From Nereocystis luetkeana (taxonomy: Eukaryota > Sar > Phaeophyceae > Laminariales > Laminariaceae), in contig JARUPZ010000014.1 in the NCBI GenBank assembly GCA_031213475.1, forward strand, positions 2,294,001-2,358,000: a DNA stretch of 64,000 nucleotides, read 5' to 3'. The notes below the pieces were generated by a model. It did no database searches and was not told the DNA's origin. It saw only the letters and a program-made list of their open reading frames with translations. Every line of letters starts with the position of its first letter. Positions within the stretch are counted from its first letter, which is position 1. Below are positions 44,401-56,421 of this stretch, piece after piece. The position numbers and the translations under genes were made by a program.

Positions 44401-47400
44401 GTTGTGCGTGGGCGACCCACCCATATGCGCAGTATTGCTGCGGCTGCTTGTGTTTATCGGAGCCTGCCGTCCGTATATCACCGTGTGCTTTACCATGTAC
44501 CAGATTTTTTCAGACCCAGGCTGACATATGTGATACCTGTATCATCTTCACCTCTCACCCTGCTGCTTCTTCGACGTATTGCTGTGTGTGATCCAACATT
44601 GTCACTGCTCCCGCTGTGCTCGGCACAGTGCGCCAACAGCAGCAGGCAGCGTACTATGCACAATTGGCAGATCCGCGCTGTACTCTCAGTAGTACAGCAG
44701 TACTACAGTAGTAGTACTGTAGTGTTTGTTGTTGTCTCCGGCGTTGGCCTATGCACGTAGGGTGTGACCGGCATTTTTTGCTCTGTACCGTGCATCCCCG
44801 GATCGCGTGTACGTCCGTCGAGTCCAGTACAACAAATCGTTTTGTACAAGCATCGCGTACAGCAGCATTCGTACAAAAATACTTACAGTTACTGACTGCT
44901 CTGTGTCCTACACTGCTGACCGATCCTATTAATAGAGTCAGCTGAAAGGGCACCAGTACACGTTCCTTTCTCGCAGTATGCGTATCTTATGCTGGCGGAT
45001 CTTATTACATGGCGTTCTACAGCAGTACTGCTGTGCATGCAGTTATACCTCTACACGCTATTCTAAGAGATCCTGCGATGTGTGTCAGATTGCGTAAAAA
45101 GCACAACGTGGTTTGTGAATACTGTTGTGGCGTATGATAGATGACCAACTTAGAGATGGCCCCCGGATTCAAAAATCGGAACCGGGACCAGTACCGCCTT
45201 CGGTGGGATTTGACCAGTACCGTCCCGGGTTCCCGCGGTACTGGGTATCCCGGGTACCCGGGTTCCTGGGTACCCGGGGTTACGTGTACAGTTTGCTCCA
45301 CTCTTGTGTTTGAGCGGCGTGAATGGTCCTCAGGCGGGGTGGCGAGGCGTAGTGAGGCGGGACAAGACTTCATTTCATCTCTCTCGACGGATAAAAATGC
45401 GAAAGAGAGGAGGCTGCGCGTATTCTCCAGTACCGCGGGTACCCGGGTACCCAGGGTTACATGTACATTTTTCTCCACTCTTGTATTTGAGCGGCGTGAC
45501 CGGCCCTCAGGCGGGGTGGTGAGGCGTGGTGAGGCGGAAGGTGGGAGGACAAGCCTTCAGGTCGTCTCTCTCGATGAATAAAAATGAGAAAGAGAGGAGG
45601 CTGTGCGTATTCTCGGTGCAATCGAGGAGGTGGGGCGTGGGGAGGTGAACTAAAAGCAATCATACAATCAACGTCAACAAGTAGAGATGAAAAACTATCA
45701 ATCTAATTTACCCTTATTTCGCTCGTGAAGTCAACTCCATCAGGAAAATCCTTCGAATATAATTGTTTGCATCCACCAAACGAGCCCTGCGAGATAAGCC
45801 CACACCTAGAAACAGCGAGCATATACATAATATGCAGAGGAAGTAAGCCACAGCAGCCTCTGTCGGTTGCTCCATGAAGTGGGCAGCTTCCGCTGGTAGC
45901 TGGTAGGGGTCTCATGTGTGTATGGTGTGTTGTGTGAAGGTAGGTAGGGCATGCTGTGCGCTGTGCGCTGTGCGCTGTCTATCGGGGGCTCCGTGGAGCG
46001 TAACTAACGGGTACCCGGATTCCCGGGTACCCGGGTACCCGACATACCCAGTACCGCGGGTAGTAAAAATGGAACCGGGACGATACCGGTACCGACGGTT
46101 CCGGGTACCCGCCTCCGGGTACCCGGTTCCCACGAATCCGGGTGCCATCTCTGAACCAACTGCGCTTGAAAATGATAATTGTTTCGTCACTGCTGTACCG
46201 AGGTTCGACTAGCACAATCCTTGCGTTTTCTTCCTTCAAATTTTGACTTATTTTGTACCACCAGTACTTCCACCTTACTTTTCTGATCTACTATTTATTA
46301 AGCGTATGATACAATAATACAATAAAAGTTGTGTGTTTTTACGCAAGATCACGGACTTTGTGCGCGCTTAGGCATGCCGTGCGTTCACCCCTCAACGTTT
46401 GACGGTTTTTAGTTAGTTGCTCCCAATACTTGGCACTAAATCAAAGTATGTTCGAGAAAATACTGTGGGTACTTCTTGCACTCGCAGTATTTCGGGTTTT
46501 CACTGCAGCAGCACTCGCTGTAGTATTTCTAGGTTCTGTACTGCTACTGAGGGTACTACTCTGCGGATACTTTCGATCTCGCACTAGTTCGGGATTCGCT
46601 ACTTACTGCTGCTATTGTGCTTCAAGTATCTCGGGCTTCAGTATTGCGGGTACTACAAGTACCAGTAGTATTTCGTCCGTTGGTAGTGTTCGTACTGCGA
46701 GTACTCGCAGTACCGAAATACTCTCAATATGCCCAAAATACTTGGAGTATGACGTATAATGGCCGTCTGTGCACCGTGTCGATAATTACAATTCTCACGC
46801 CCATTGTTCGGCACAAAGCACTCACAGATGGTCCCACGAGTGGGAGTTGGAGCAAATTAATTTCGCTGGGGACTGTTCGAGTACTTGAAGCACTGGCTGG
46901 TACGTAGTGTTTCGGGAATATGTACTGCGAGTACTCTCTCAGTATCTCGAGGATCTGTACTTCGGATATTTTCTGCACTCCCAAGTATGTCGTGTTTCGA
47001 TACTATGGGTAAATGTATATTTGCCTGTGCTCTCGGTTCCGTACTGCTCATACTCTCGGTATACTGTCAGTAGTTGGGCCTTCTCAGTACTCACTATATA
47101 TTGGCCGCCAGTCCTTCAATACTCTCAGTACTCAAGACTACGAATTATTCTCGAACATCTTCTACTGCGTCTGTAAAGCCTTTTTTTTACCCAGAGCGCC
47201 AAGGAACATAATTTTTTAGGGGATATATTTTGTGTGTGCTGGATTTTACTCAGCTGGTCACAAAGTAATATGTCGCAACCTCGACCTCGCGCAACTTTTT
47301 GTTATAACGTTTACGCCGCAAGCATCGAATTGATCGCCGCGAGTCATCTGTTCAGGAACAATATCCACTTATTACCGGTATACCCTCTTTTATGTTATTG

Positions 47401-50400
47401 TAGTAATGTGATCCCACACTTTTTCCACTTACAGCAGTATGTAGTCTGTCCTCAAAAATATGTGTGACACTGTGTGTTCTTCACATCAATGATGGGTGAA
47501 TGCAGTTAGTTCTGAACATGCTGTGCAGGTATTTCATACGAGCATTAGTTCGCTCTTGCGCCACTCCCCTAGGCACCTCCCGGAGGGAGGGGAACTGTAT
47601 CTATATATACGTATGTCCATTTTTCGTACTTTTGACAACTTTTCCCTTCGTACGAGCACTTTTCGGCGAAACAGTGAGTACCCGGACACGAAAAACCGGG
47701 CCGGACACATTAGTCGAGGTCTCGGCGCGATCCGTGCACTTTGAAGCGCGTGGCGGGCGCTCGATTTTTTTTTCTCCGGCGGGAGTGCATAAGACGATTT
47801 CCCTGGTTTCAGTACGAGAGGCCTTATGTTGTACGGAGTACGTGCGTACCGCTAGGCTAAAATTTGGTCATCTTTTTGGGCTTTCATGTGACGTATATAC
47901 GAGGTACGTACCGGTACCATTTTTTTTGCGTCCGAATACAACACAGACAACAGACTACAGCAGAGCAGAGAGCGCGGTTAACCCCAGCGGCCTACAAGGC
48001 TACAACCCTGCCGTCCAGCAGCAGCAGCACAGTGGGCAGCCTCGGGCGCGTGTGGCACAGGTCTACATGCGCGTAGGTCTCCGCTGTACTGCTGTGGTTA
48101 TATAGCTGCGTTTTTGTGAGCCTGAGATCGATCATCCCGCAACACACACTACTAATCCCTCTCTCTCTGACGCTGTGCACGATCGTGCGATCGTACAACA
48201 GATTGGGGTTGTTGCACACAGCAGTGCGACTCCGGTGGCAGACATCAACACTAGCAGCGCAGAGAGCGTGCTGAGCCCCAGCAACTACAGCATGAACAGT
48301 AGGCAGCTCCATGCACGTGTGGTAAAGCCGCGCTGTACGGTGGATTGTTTACATCAGAGCCAGTGGGCGAGCAATCAAATGACTCCCTACTTGCTGTGTG
48401 ACAAATATGTCAGGAGATAGAATTTTTACCCCTAGACAGAAAGCAACTTGCCTTGACATACCTCGACTGACACCAAACTAGTAGGTTGTAGTATGGAACA
48501 CTCGGCCCTACACCCTTGACAGCTCACGTTTTGCCTTGATTGACATGCCTCCTGACGTTTTTGGTGTGTGACGGAACAAATTGATTTCTACTGCTGCTGG
48601 CGTGCTCTTCTTCTGCTTGCGATAGATAGACGGCAGCAGAGCAGCAGCAACAGTGAAGCAGTGGTGAGATGCTCGCAGCAGCGGAGAGGCCAGCAGTCAG
48701 CAAGCCTGTACCAACGAGTACCTACTGCTCGTTGATGTTGTCATGTTGGCCGCTACGCACCAGGCACACAATGCTATTTGCTCGGCTTGATGCAGTCTGC
48801 AGGCATTTTTTTACTACGTTTTTATTGGCACCCAAGAAGTGTGGAACCTAACCTTAACATTATTTTTTATTCAATTTATATGTGCTGGATTGTACTCAGC
48901 CCGTCACAGTATTATGTCGCAACCTCGACCTCACGTAACTTTTCGTATTTACGCCGCAAGCATCGAGTTGATCGCCGCGAGTCATCTCTGTTCAGGATCA
49001 ATCTCCACTTACCGCTACCCTCTTTTGTACTATTATTGTGGTAATAATCCCACAGTATTCCCACAAACAGTATAGTCTGTCCTCAAAAACATGTGTATGT
49101 GTTTTTCACATTAATCATGGGTGGATGCAGTTAGTTATAAAAAGATGTGCAGGTATTTCATACTTCGAAGTACGATAAGAGTATTAATTTCGCTCTTGCG
49201 CCACTCCCCTAGGCACCTCTCGGAGGGGAACCTTGTATATGATATCGTGCCATGTCGAATCACATCATAGCATAGCTACAATTACATCAAACTACAGTAG
49301 TAACACGTCAGTGGGAGTAGCAGTAGGCTATTCGCACAGGCGTTTGTTTGAACAAGCATGCAGTGTGTATCTTGGGACATAAAAGTACAGCAGAGTTTCA
49401 CAGAAGTATACTATTAATAGTACGTGATATATTTATAGAATCCACTGCAACTTCGACAGAACCTCGACATGTGCTTCCCCCGAGAACCCGAGAAATGGCA
49501 CCGACCCAGCTGACTGACGCGCCTGCCTTTGCCGGAATGGTCTTTATGTGGTTATCAAGATGTAGAAAAGAAAATGACAGAGTCGACTTGGGATTAGCAA
49601 ATGAGGCCATAGCGGTAGTACTACAGAGTAACCGGACTAGCTCTACAGTAATAGAACTCTGTACGTACAGAGTAGTTGTAGCGCGGACAAAAAACAAACG
49701 CTGGCTGCTGTGGCTGTAGGCGAAATCTCCAGCAGTTGACACCGTATCAGCTGTGTATCGTACACGGTCTGTCTGCGTCATTGTAATCTTGCCTCGATCG
49801 GCGTTGCGACAGACATGCTCGCTGCTAACAGTAGCTTCAAGCATTATACTTGCTGGCTCGTGGGTATTTTCCGTCTCTAGTTTGAGTATAGTGTCCGTCG
49901 TGTTTTCGTATTTCCCTAAATATACAGTGTGGGTGTCCCTTTTGCGTCTGTTTTTGGCGTGTTCTGGCACGTTTGGCCATATCTCCTTCGGCGAAGCCAG
50001 AAAAACACGCGCAAGCCTATCGTCATCTATACCCGTGTACATAGAACCAATAGACCGATAGATGGTGTTTTAGGTCGTGCCAAAACGTGCCTAAAAAGCA
50101 CGCAAGCGCACACGCGTCCTCATCGAATCTATAATTGCACTCAGCTGGAGCGTGACTCCGACATGGCGATTTGTCCTTGGCAAAGAAGTTAATTATATTA
50201 GCATCGTGGCCAGATCGGGGAACATCAAGGTATCCTCTTGCTCCTTCGAAGTCGTCGCCAGGACGTACCAACTCTGCTATGCAGAAAAGGTTCCGTATAT
50301 CGTTACTCGAGATCATGGCGGTCCCTCACGACGGGGTAGCACTGCGCGTAACGCCTTCGATAATTCGTTAGAGTAGTTTCGGTGCACACCAAAGTTGTGC

Positions 50401-52574
50401 ACCTCAATTCAATTACCCTCGGAAATACAATTATCGTCAAGGAAGCCACGAAGAGCTGAGGCACAAACGCGACCATCAGAGTCATCGCCTAGCTTACAAA
50501 TTTGAAATTGATACTTATTCCCAGGACTTGGGGTTCACTATTTGCCCAGCCAGTGGTTGCTATATCAGTTACTGCCACAGGATTCCGCTGGGACGTTAAA
50601 TTGTTATTGCTCCTGACGAGTTTTCAGAAGAACGCCCCATTGCTTCGATTAACTATTTCCTCAGCCGACTGTCGCGGTTCCACAGAGTTTTCAGCCCCCT
50701 AGCCAGTTTTTCAATCTACGCACATGAAGAATTATCAAGTCGGTGGGACAGAGGGACAAGCCGCACATAGATCACTTGGTGGTCAACTCATTGCCTTGCA
50801 TCAACACCTGAATTGCAATGCGCGCCGGTATTTGTGTGCTACCCGCACACTCCGCTCCAGGATGCGCTGGATCGGAGTATGCTGTACGACTACGGTGGGC
50901 CTGAGCCACTACATGCCGTGGCCAACCTTCGCCTTAGTCAAAGCAAGCCCGAAGAAGCTGCGCAGTCGGCGCAGGGGGCATTTGAACGGCTCCTTCTGTG
51001 TGGTGAGTGAGAGTAGACATTACTCGTACTGTAGGTTGAAGTGATTATTTGTATGCATTGAGGCTCATAAGTTGTTTCCCACTCGGCTGGTGTGCGTGAC
51101 AATCGTCTTATTTTCAGCCAGTGTAAACTGTGCATCCGTTTGCGTGTAGGGCACGATTAAAGCGTATGTACACGTTTCGCTTCACGTTTCCAAATCCCTT
51201 TTTCGAAACATGTTGCGCTCAGAACCTCCGCCAGACCACGAATTTCGAGTGTCGCTCGCGAAGATCCTGATGGAAAGCTCTGCCGTCAAGCCCGAGTGCA
51301 GTGACATGGTGAGTGTTCGAACCGCGGACTGTCCACGTTAATCATGGGTTCCCCACGTCGGATTCGATTGTTCGCGTTGGGTGTTGTTTGCACAGTTTGG
51401 GAACCGATCAGGTGGAGAAGGCGGCTTCATGCAAGCCTCGACTTAACTGTCCAAATGTTGTTGGTTTATGTATGTCCCTCGGCTGCAGTGGGGTTGGGCA
51501 ACATTGGTCTGTGGGCAAGAATGTTGTGGTATGGTCGGCGTCTCATACAGGTGTGTTGTCTTGTTACCCTGATTGTAGCAAATCCCTTCTCCATGATTTC
51601 GTACATATAACGTCAGGCCCTACAAGTGCTAAGTGGACTGATGCAAGAGGATGACGAGAACGTCGAGGTATGGTATCTGATGGCGGTATCCTTCAGTGGC
51701 TTGCAACCCCCGGACTACGAAAGCGCGAGGTGGGTATGGCTTATGACCCTTTTGGAAACTCAAACATTGAAGACCTGTCAGATTGGGCCGCGTTTTACGG
51801 TATACCATGGTGATGATGGAATGTTGGTTGGAATGAATGCAGTTATTTGCATTCACCTATATGGGTTGTCACAGGCATACGAGCGATATCCACTAGGGTA
51901 GGCTAGATTCAGTCGGGTCTTTCAAGGCGCCGCCCCTCGCGAGCTCTTGTCGCCAGCAAAAATCGTCTAACTGGCACTGCGCTTGAAATGGTGCGAACTC
52001 TGCGCTCTGCACCCTTTTGTTTGACGGTTTACCCTAATTACACTATCCCACCCTACCTTGTGCGTGGTGCGTTGTGTTCACATACCGTGCAGCTGTACTG
52101 TAGTTTTAGCTTCGTTTTGTCGGACTTGATAGGCGTTCACGCGCTCTGCGACCTTGTTCTTATTTTTTTAGCAATGCAATTATTCATAACAGGACTCATT
52201 TGGATACAGCCGCTGAGATGCTGTCGAAGATACGAATAGCTCAGGAGCAGATGGGAGAAGACTTCGCTTTTGAAGATCAGGTAAGGCAAACATTGCGCTC
52301 GGCTTGCCTACGTACCAGGTATATATCATGTTTTGTCGAAGGTCAAACGTGTGGCTGCCAAATACTGTTCGAGCGCGTTGTACTGCCCGCAAAAACTAAC
52401 TCGGGGTGACATGTACGTCAGGTGCAACTGGTCGAGGAGCAGCTGGAAGTAATAGCCCGTGCTACAGCAGAAAGCCAGGATGCGCAAGGCAAAGGCGCGG
52501 ACGCAGAAACTATGTCACTCATGCTAGACGTGCCAAGCGTGCCAGAAGAGGCAGCAGACATGGATTGCGTTTGA
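41478..52574 (+). CDS. ACL4: Acl4-like TPR chaperone of ribosomal protein uL4 (Rpl4), eight exons
   Basis: Exons: 41478-41559, 41718-41905, 42400-42663, 50861-51002, 51223-51308, 51617-51729, 52193-52280 and 52422-52574. All introns are GT-AG and phases agree throughout, giving 371 residues (yeast Acl4 has 387). A Lys/Gly-rich basic N-terminus (1-22) is followed by TPR helices. Signatures are LYEKVLRSRPDD, LYMAQLHEGRESLGYYEKGL, CSVAELFLTDLCYEEDAESR, LHAVANLRLSQSKPEEA, HEFRVSLAKILMESSAV and EDDENVEVWYLMAVSFSGL. The ELFLTDLC-E-A-C and EVWYL segments identify the family. Acl4 binds newly made uL4 and escorts it to the nuclear pre-60S particle. The tail is acidic. Exon 7 could instead start at 52172 (seven extra residues). 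Intron 3 is 8,197 bp and full of transposons; a SINE sits just upstream. Confidence 0.88.
42764..43090 (+). mobile_element. tRNA-derived SINE, family 1, in Acl4 intron 3
   Basis: The copy is in the sense orientation. A box is in GGTGGCTTGGTAGATGG and B box in GTGGGTTCACGTCTCACC. The body is as in 40487-40815, including GCGGAAAGCGCGAGAGCGTG and AAGGCACGTACCG. It starts about 100 bp after the exon 3 donor. The exact 3' end is unclear because the tail is eroded. Confidence 0.88.
43129..44009. mobile_element. Non-autonomous hAT element, 881 bp, copy A
   Basis: Ends are CAGGGATTTTCGCGGGTCA and, read inward from 44009, CAGGGCTTTTCGCGGGTCAT. A perfect 8-bp target duplication GAAAAAAC flanks it (43121-43128, 44010-44017). 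CAGGG ends with 8-bp duplications are the hAT mark. Both halves are filled with GACCCGACCCGTGAGATTT-type units. A central unique core (about 43470-43640) separates them. No transposase is encoded. It lies in Acl4 intron 3, inverted relative to copy B at 55535-56413. Confidence 0.95.
44040..44285 (+). repeat. Repeat recurring at 47630-47850
   Basis: Both copies share GGCCGGACACATT, GCGCGATCCGTGCA, CCGGCGGGAGTG and AAGACGATTTCCCTGGTTTC followed by AGTACGAGAGGCCTTAT, in the same order and orientation. Both lie inside Acl4 intron 3. The element class is unknown. Confidence 0.85.
45151..46153. mobile_element. Non-autonomous hAT element, 1003 bp
   Basis: The left end is TAGAGATGGCCCCCGGATTC. The right end read inward is CAGAGATGGCACCCGGATTC. 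Flanks GACCAACT (45143-45150) and AACCAACT (46154-46161) match at seven of eight bases. Both ends contain GGGTACCCGGGTACCCGG arrays. Internally a block of about 195 bp (CTCAGGCGGGGTGG, AAAGAGAGGAGGCTG) is duplicated in tandem at about 45240-45435 and 45440-45625. No transposase was found. Confidence 0.88.
46444..47161. mobile_element. TIR element built of GTACTCGCAGTA-like words
   Basis: The left end is AAGTATGTTCGAGAAAATAC. The right end read inward is AAGATGTTCGAGAATAATTC. In between, variants of CGAGTACTCTCAGTATTTCG are repeated many times. No coding potential and no clear target duplication were seen. The plan is like that of the hAT elements in the same intron. Confidence 0.7.
47220..47600 (+). 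repeat. Direct repeat with 48850-49230
   Basis: Over about 350 bp the two copies share ATGTCGCAACCTCGACCTC, TTGATCGCCGCGAGTCATCT, TAGTCTGTCCTCAAAAA and GCGCCACTCCCCTAGGCACC, with small gaps. Orientation is the same. Both are in Acl4 intron 3. The class is unknown. Confidence 0.85.
47630..47850 (+). repeat. Second copy of the 44040-44285 repeat
   Basis: See 44040-44285. This copy shares the same blocks with roughly 80-85% similarity by eye. Confidence 0.85.
48425..48570 (+). repeat. Remnant related to the 16701-19432 hAT element
   Basis: It matches 17170-17335 (CTTGCCTTGACATACCTCGACTG-like start, then GGCCCTACACCCTTGACAGC). No array or terminal repeat is present here, so only an internal piece remains. 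Confidence 0.65.
48850..49230 (+). repeat. Second copy of the 47220-47600 repeat
   Basis: See 47220-47600. The copy ends in CCACTCCCCTAGGCACCTCT. Confidence 0.85.
49231..50860. other. Remaining part of Acl4 intron 3, nothing recognised
   Basis: Frames of 60-210 codons occur on both strands (for example 50042-49398 on -) but show no domain. The acceptor at 50859-50860 (CTCCAG) precedes exon 4. Confidence 0.4.
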
Positions 52575-53337
52575 TGAGTATTTTCGCGTTTCCCCAATTC
52601 TGGCCGTTGATCGGTTCACAGTATTGCATTGCGGATGACAGCAGTACTGCGATAATATCGGGCAGTAAAGGCATCCCAGTACGGACGCTCCCGAGGATCG
52701 TACGCTAGGGCCAATGCTCTATGTTAGTTGAGGGTGCAATCTAGCACTTCGCCATCTGACTCCGTTGGTGGGCACTTGGATGTATATTGCTCCCGTGGGC
52801 GAGAGTGGACCGCCATTTCGACACTAATGTGTTGATATAATATCGGGCGTGGGGAAATACGTCATAAATATTTCGACGCCAGCAACTTTCGCTGCTACAG
52901 TGCTTTGTGGCACGGTCGTGGGCGTTGATGATCAATGACTTATAATATGTACAACGACAGCAATATCTGGTAGATATGTTTTTCACCTTGGTGACCACCG
53001 CAAAGCCCGTGTTGTGTGGAATCATGTGTCGTCTGATGGATCATTTCATGATATATCTACATACCGGATTGAGAACCACGATGTCGCAAATAATTATGTC
53101 AGTGGGCATGAGGCCAGCACGTCTTGGTGCAACGTCGCCCAGAAAAGAGGGTGACACGAAAGCAGGCCGAAACAAGCAAACTGGTGTTTCGTAGTACTGG
53201 TGCGGCTGATTTTGTTGCACTGGCACTGTACTTTTTTTTCGTGAAGGGAGGAATCACTCGTGTATTCAACTGCGAGGAGACCGAAATCAGACCTGTAAAT
53301 TTAGGGCCACAGTCGCCCCCCGTACACAAGAAGAAAT
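52575..53337. other. No gene recognised
   Basis: Sequence downstream of the Acl4 stop. No AATAAA was seen close by. A frame at 53124-53390 (+) has no known domain. Confidence 0.35.
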
Positions 53338-54085
53338 GCGTACTCGTACGTCTCCTGGGCGGGGAGGTTGTTCACTCATGTTCAATATTAACAGGGTATG
53401 TTCGGTATTGGGTGTACCGGTACCCAGGGTATGTTTGGCGGGCGTACCGAACTTACCGAAGTTTTGGGTACCGGTATCGAATTCGCGCCGAACCTTACCG
53501 AAATGTTCGGTGGGGCATTGCAGCTGTACCGAACACTCCCGATAAAGTTCGGTAGGTACTCGTACGTCTCATAGGCGGGGAGTTTATTCGCTCAAGTTCG
53601 TTATTCCAAGGGTGTGTTCGATATATAGGGTATACCGGTACCCAGGATATTATTGGTGAACGTACCGAACTTACCGAAGTGTCGGGGACCGGTATCGACT
53701 TCTTCCCGAACCTTACCGGAATATTGGGTAGGGTATTGCGGTAGTACCGAACACTCCGGTAAACTTCGGTAGGGTATTGCGGCCATACTGAACCACTTTG
53801 GTAGAGGTAGATACGTAAATACCCCCGGTATTCGGTATATTAACCTCACCAAAGTGTAGGGTACCGGTAGTTGAGGTCATACCGAATTTACCGACTTGCC
53901 GAATACTGGTGTCGAGTTCGTACCCAACCTTACCGGAGGGTTCGGTTGGGTATTGCGGCAGTACCAAACACCCCGTTGAAATTCGATAGGGTATTGCGGC
54001 CGTACCGAGTACTCCATTAAGGTTCGATAGGTTACCGAGCAAATACCCCCGGTATACTTACGTGCCTTACCGAACATACCCTCGC
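53338..54085. mobile_element. TIR element built of ACCGAACTTACCGAAG-like words
   Basis: From 53392 the left end reads CAGGGTATGTTCGGTA, and from 54083 read inward GAGGGTATGTTCGGTA. The interior consists of GTACCGAACTTACCGAAGT and TTCGGTAGGGTATTGCGG variants. A block of about 200 bp beginning near 53338 (ACTCGTACGTCTC) is duplicated from about 53555. The CAGGG end suggests hAT, but no target duplication was found, perhaps because of the internal duplication. Confidence 0.7.
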
Positions 54086-55526
54086 GTTGCACGTACTACT
54101 CTACTTGTATTCCAGCTTTTGCATCATCAAGAAATCGCCTGGACAACAGGTGCGAATTTCGATGGGCACATTTTTCTGATGAAGGCCAACAAAAAACATG
54201 AACAGATAAAAATACCTGCTGTACACTCTGTCCACGCATCCAACATCATCAGTTGTTCCACTGTTGGACAACATTGCCACGTGGACCTTTATTCATGCAC
54301 TCTGCTACGAGTACTGTATGTAGGTGCTGGGTTGGAACTCTGCCCGTCTATCAGGTTCATAAAATAGTTCTCGGGCGACAGGCGCCGCGAACTGATTTCC
54401 CCAGAGTCTACGTACTGTAGTTTTTTTTTTCCGCGAGAGGTCGAGTGTTAAGGAGAATAGAATACTTTATACGAGTTGTCTACAGCAGTGAAATGCCATG
54501 GGATTCTGTGAGAGGTCGTTTATACTACAGTATATCGGGATACGGCGCTAGTTCCGTGGGATACCGTAGCAAGCCGGGATATACCGTATACACAGTGGGA
54601 TACCGTGGTAAGTCCGTGGGGTACCGTGCCACTGGCTACACAACTACCGGGTATACAGTACAACTAAAACATCATCGGACGGCGAACACACGCAATACTA
54701 ACTATACAATAGTTCGCGGCCACCACTGACTACCTGGTACCAGGTATACAACAACCAATATTGCTGTACTGTGATCGAACGTTATTGTACCACTTTATAG
54801 GTATCTTCCTGATATATATTTCGCCTCCCAAAGCGTACAGGCTGTGCAACAACAAACAGGAGTGCGTCTAAATTAATACCTGGTAGTACCGGTAAATATT
54901 TCAAGTGTTACACGTATCGTTCTCGTATACCATGGTATAGCACCACAGGGCATATATTGTGGTACATATTTACGGAACAAAAAAACGCGGCTACAAGGTA
55001 GTGGAGTACTGTCTTCGCCAATATATTGTGGGTGATATAGCGGCGAGAGGCCCCTTTCGGGTGAAATTTCGCATCTTGGGAGCTTCCGTACGTTATGGTA
55101 CCACTTTGTGGTTTATCTTCATCTCAACGACATGATGCCTAGAAAAATGCGTGTATACACCCCGTACATACCAATATTGGTCCACTATTATTAAGTTCCC
55201 AACATGTGAAAACCCATAAAAAAAGAAGGGGCCTCTCGCCACTATCTATCTCACCCCTGAGATAGTGGTCAGGACACTACGCCACCCTATCTATCTTGTT
55301 GCCGCGTTTCTTTGTTGCGCAAGTATTTACCATAATATATGCCTTATCGCTGGTGCCATACACGATACGAATGATATTTAAAATATATACGGGTACTAAT
55401 TGTCATTACCATGCCCACTTTGCGCAGCCTGCACGGTTTGGATGGCGAAATAAATATCAGAAAGACAAAAGAGCCACAAAGTTACCTTAACGTGGGGTCT
55501 AGGACCAACATTGGTCTCCATACGGG
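54086..55526. other. Unassigned DNA with small inverted and word repeats
   Basis: GGGATACCGT recurs at 54536-54610. GGCGAGAGGCCCCTT (55041-55055) recurs inverted as AAGGGGCCTCTCGCC (55227-55241), and could be the ends of a 200-bp element. CTATCTCACCCCTGAGATAG at 55246-55265 is a local palindrome. No gene was seen. Confidence 0.4.
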
Positions 55527-55534
55527 GTGTAAAC

Positions 55535-56413
55535 CAGGGCTTTCGCGGGTCATGACCCAACCCGCAGGTCGGGTCACGTGGTGTTCAAAATGTCACGGGT
55601 CGGATCGAGTCGGGTCAGGAAGTGTTCAAAACCTCACGGGTCGGGTCGGGTCGGGTCAAGAGGTTTTCAAATCTCGTGGGTCGGGTCAGGTCGGGTCAAG
55701 AGTTTTTCAAATCTCACGGGTCGGGTCGGGTCGGGTCAAGAGGTGATGAAAAGCTCACGGGTCGGGTCAGGTCATGACCCGCGAGAAGCGGGCCACTCGC
55801 CGGTCAGGCCAGCAGACCCGCGAGTTGTTTTCTACTGACCCGCGGGTCGTACCCGCGCATTCGGCTCGCGGATCCGACACTTGAAGCACTTCCCGCTCTC
55901 TATTACCCAAAGGCTTCTCTCGTACCAATACTCAATAATACTCCTATGGTATCATATTCAACACCGCCAATTCATGTACGCATGCCCGCATCCATCTGTA
56001 CCCACTACAGCCAGGTCATATATCGCTGCGGGACACCAGAATGAACACCAAATTGTTTTTGAAGTGCCGACCCACGGGCCAGATCCGCGGGTCGGACCTT
56101 CGGGACAAGATAAATGGCCTCGTGGGTCAAGGTGATCCGATCCGCATGAAACCCGTGTCTCCCGGGTCAATCGGAAGGTGGCGGGTTGGGTCGGGTCGGG
56201 TCAGGAGGTTTTCAAATTTCGCGGGTCGGGTCGGGTCAGGAGATTTTCAAATTTCACGGGTCGGATCGGGTCAAGAGGCTTTCAAAATCTCGCGGGTCGG
56301 GTCGGGTCAAGTCAACATACATCAAAATTTTCGCGGGTGGGGTCGGGTCAGCTGACCTGACCCACCCCGATGACCCGACCCGTGAGGTTAGACCTGACCC
56401 ACGAAAAGCTCTG
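55535..56413. mobile_element. Non-autonomous hAT element, 879 bp, copy B
   Basis: Ends are CAGGGCTTTCGCGGGTCATG and, read inward from 56413, CAGAGCTTTTCGTGGGTCAG. A perfect 8-bp target duplication GTGTAAAC lies at 55527-55534 and 56414-56421. The interior is the reverse of copy A: GGGTCGGGTCGGGTCAAGAG arrays on both sides of a unique core (about 55900-56040). It has the same length within two bases, so it belongs to the same family. Confidence 0.95.
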
Positions 56414-56421
56414 GTGTAAAC

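Noticed and set aside
49398-50042. 214-codon frame on the - strand within Acl4 intron 3
   Set aside because: No domain, no similarity to element proteins, and it is inside a well-supported intron. Treated as chance.
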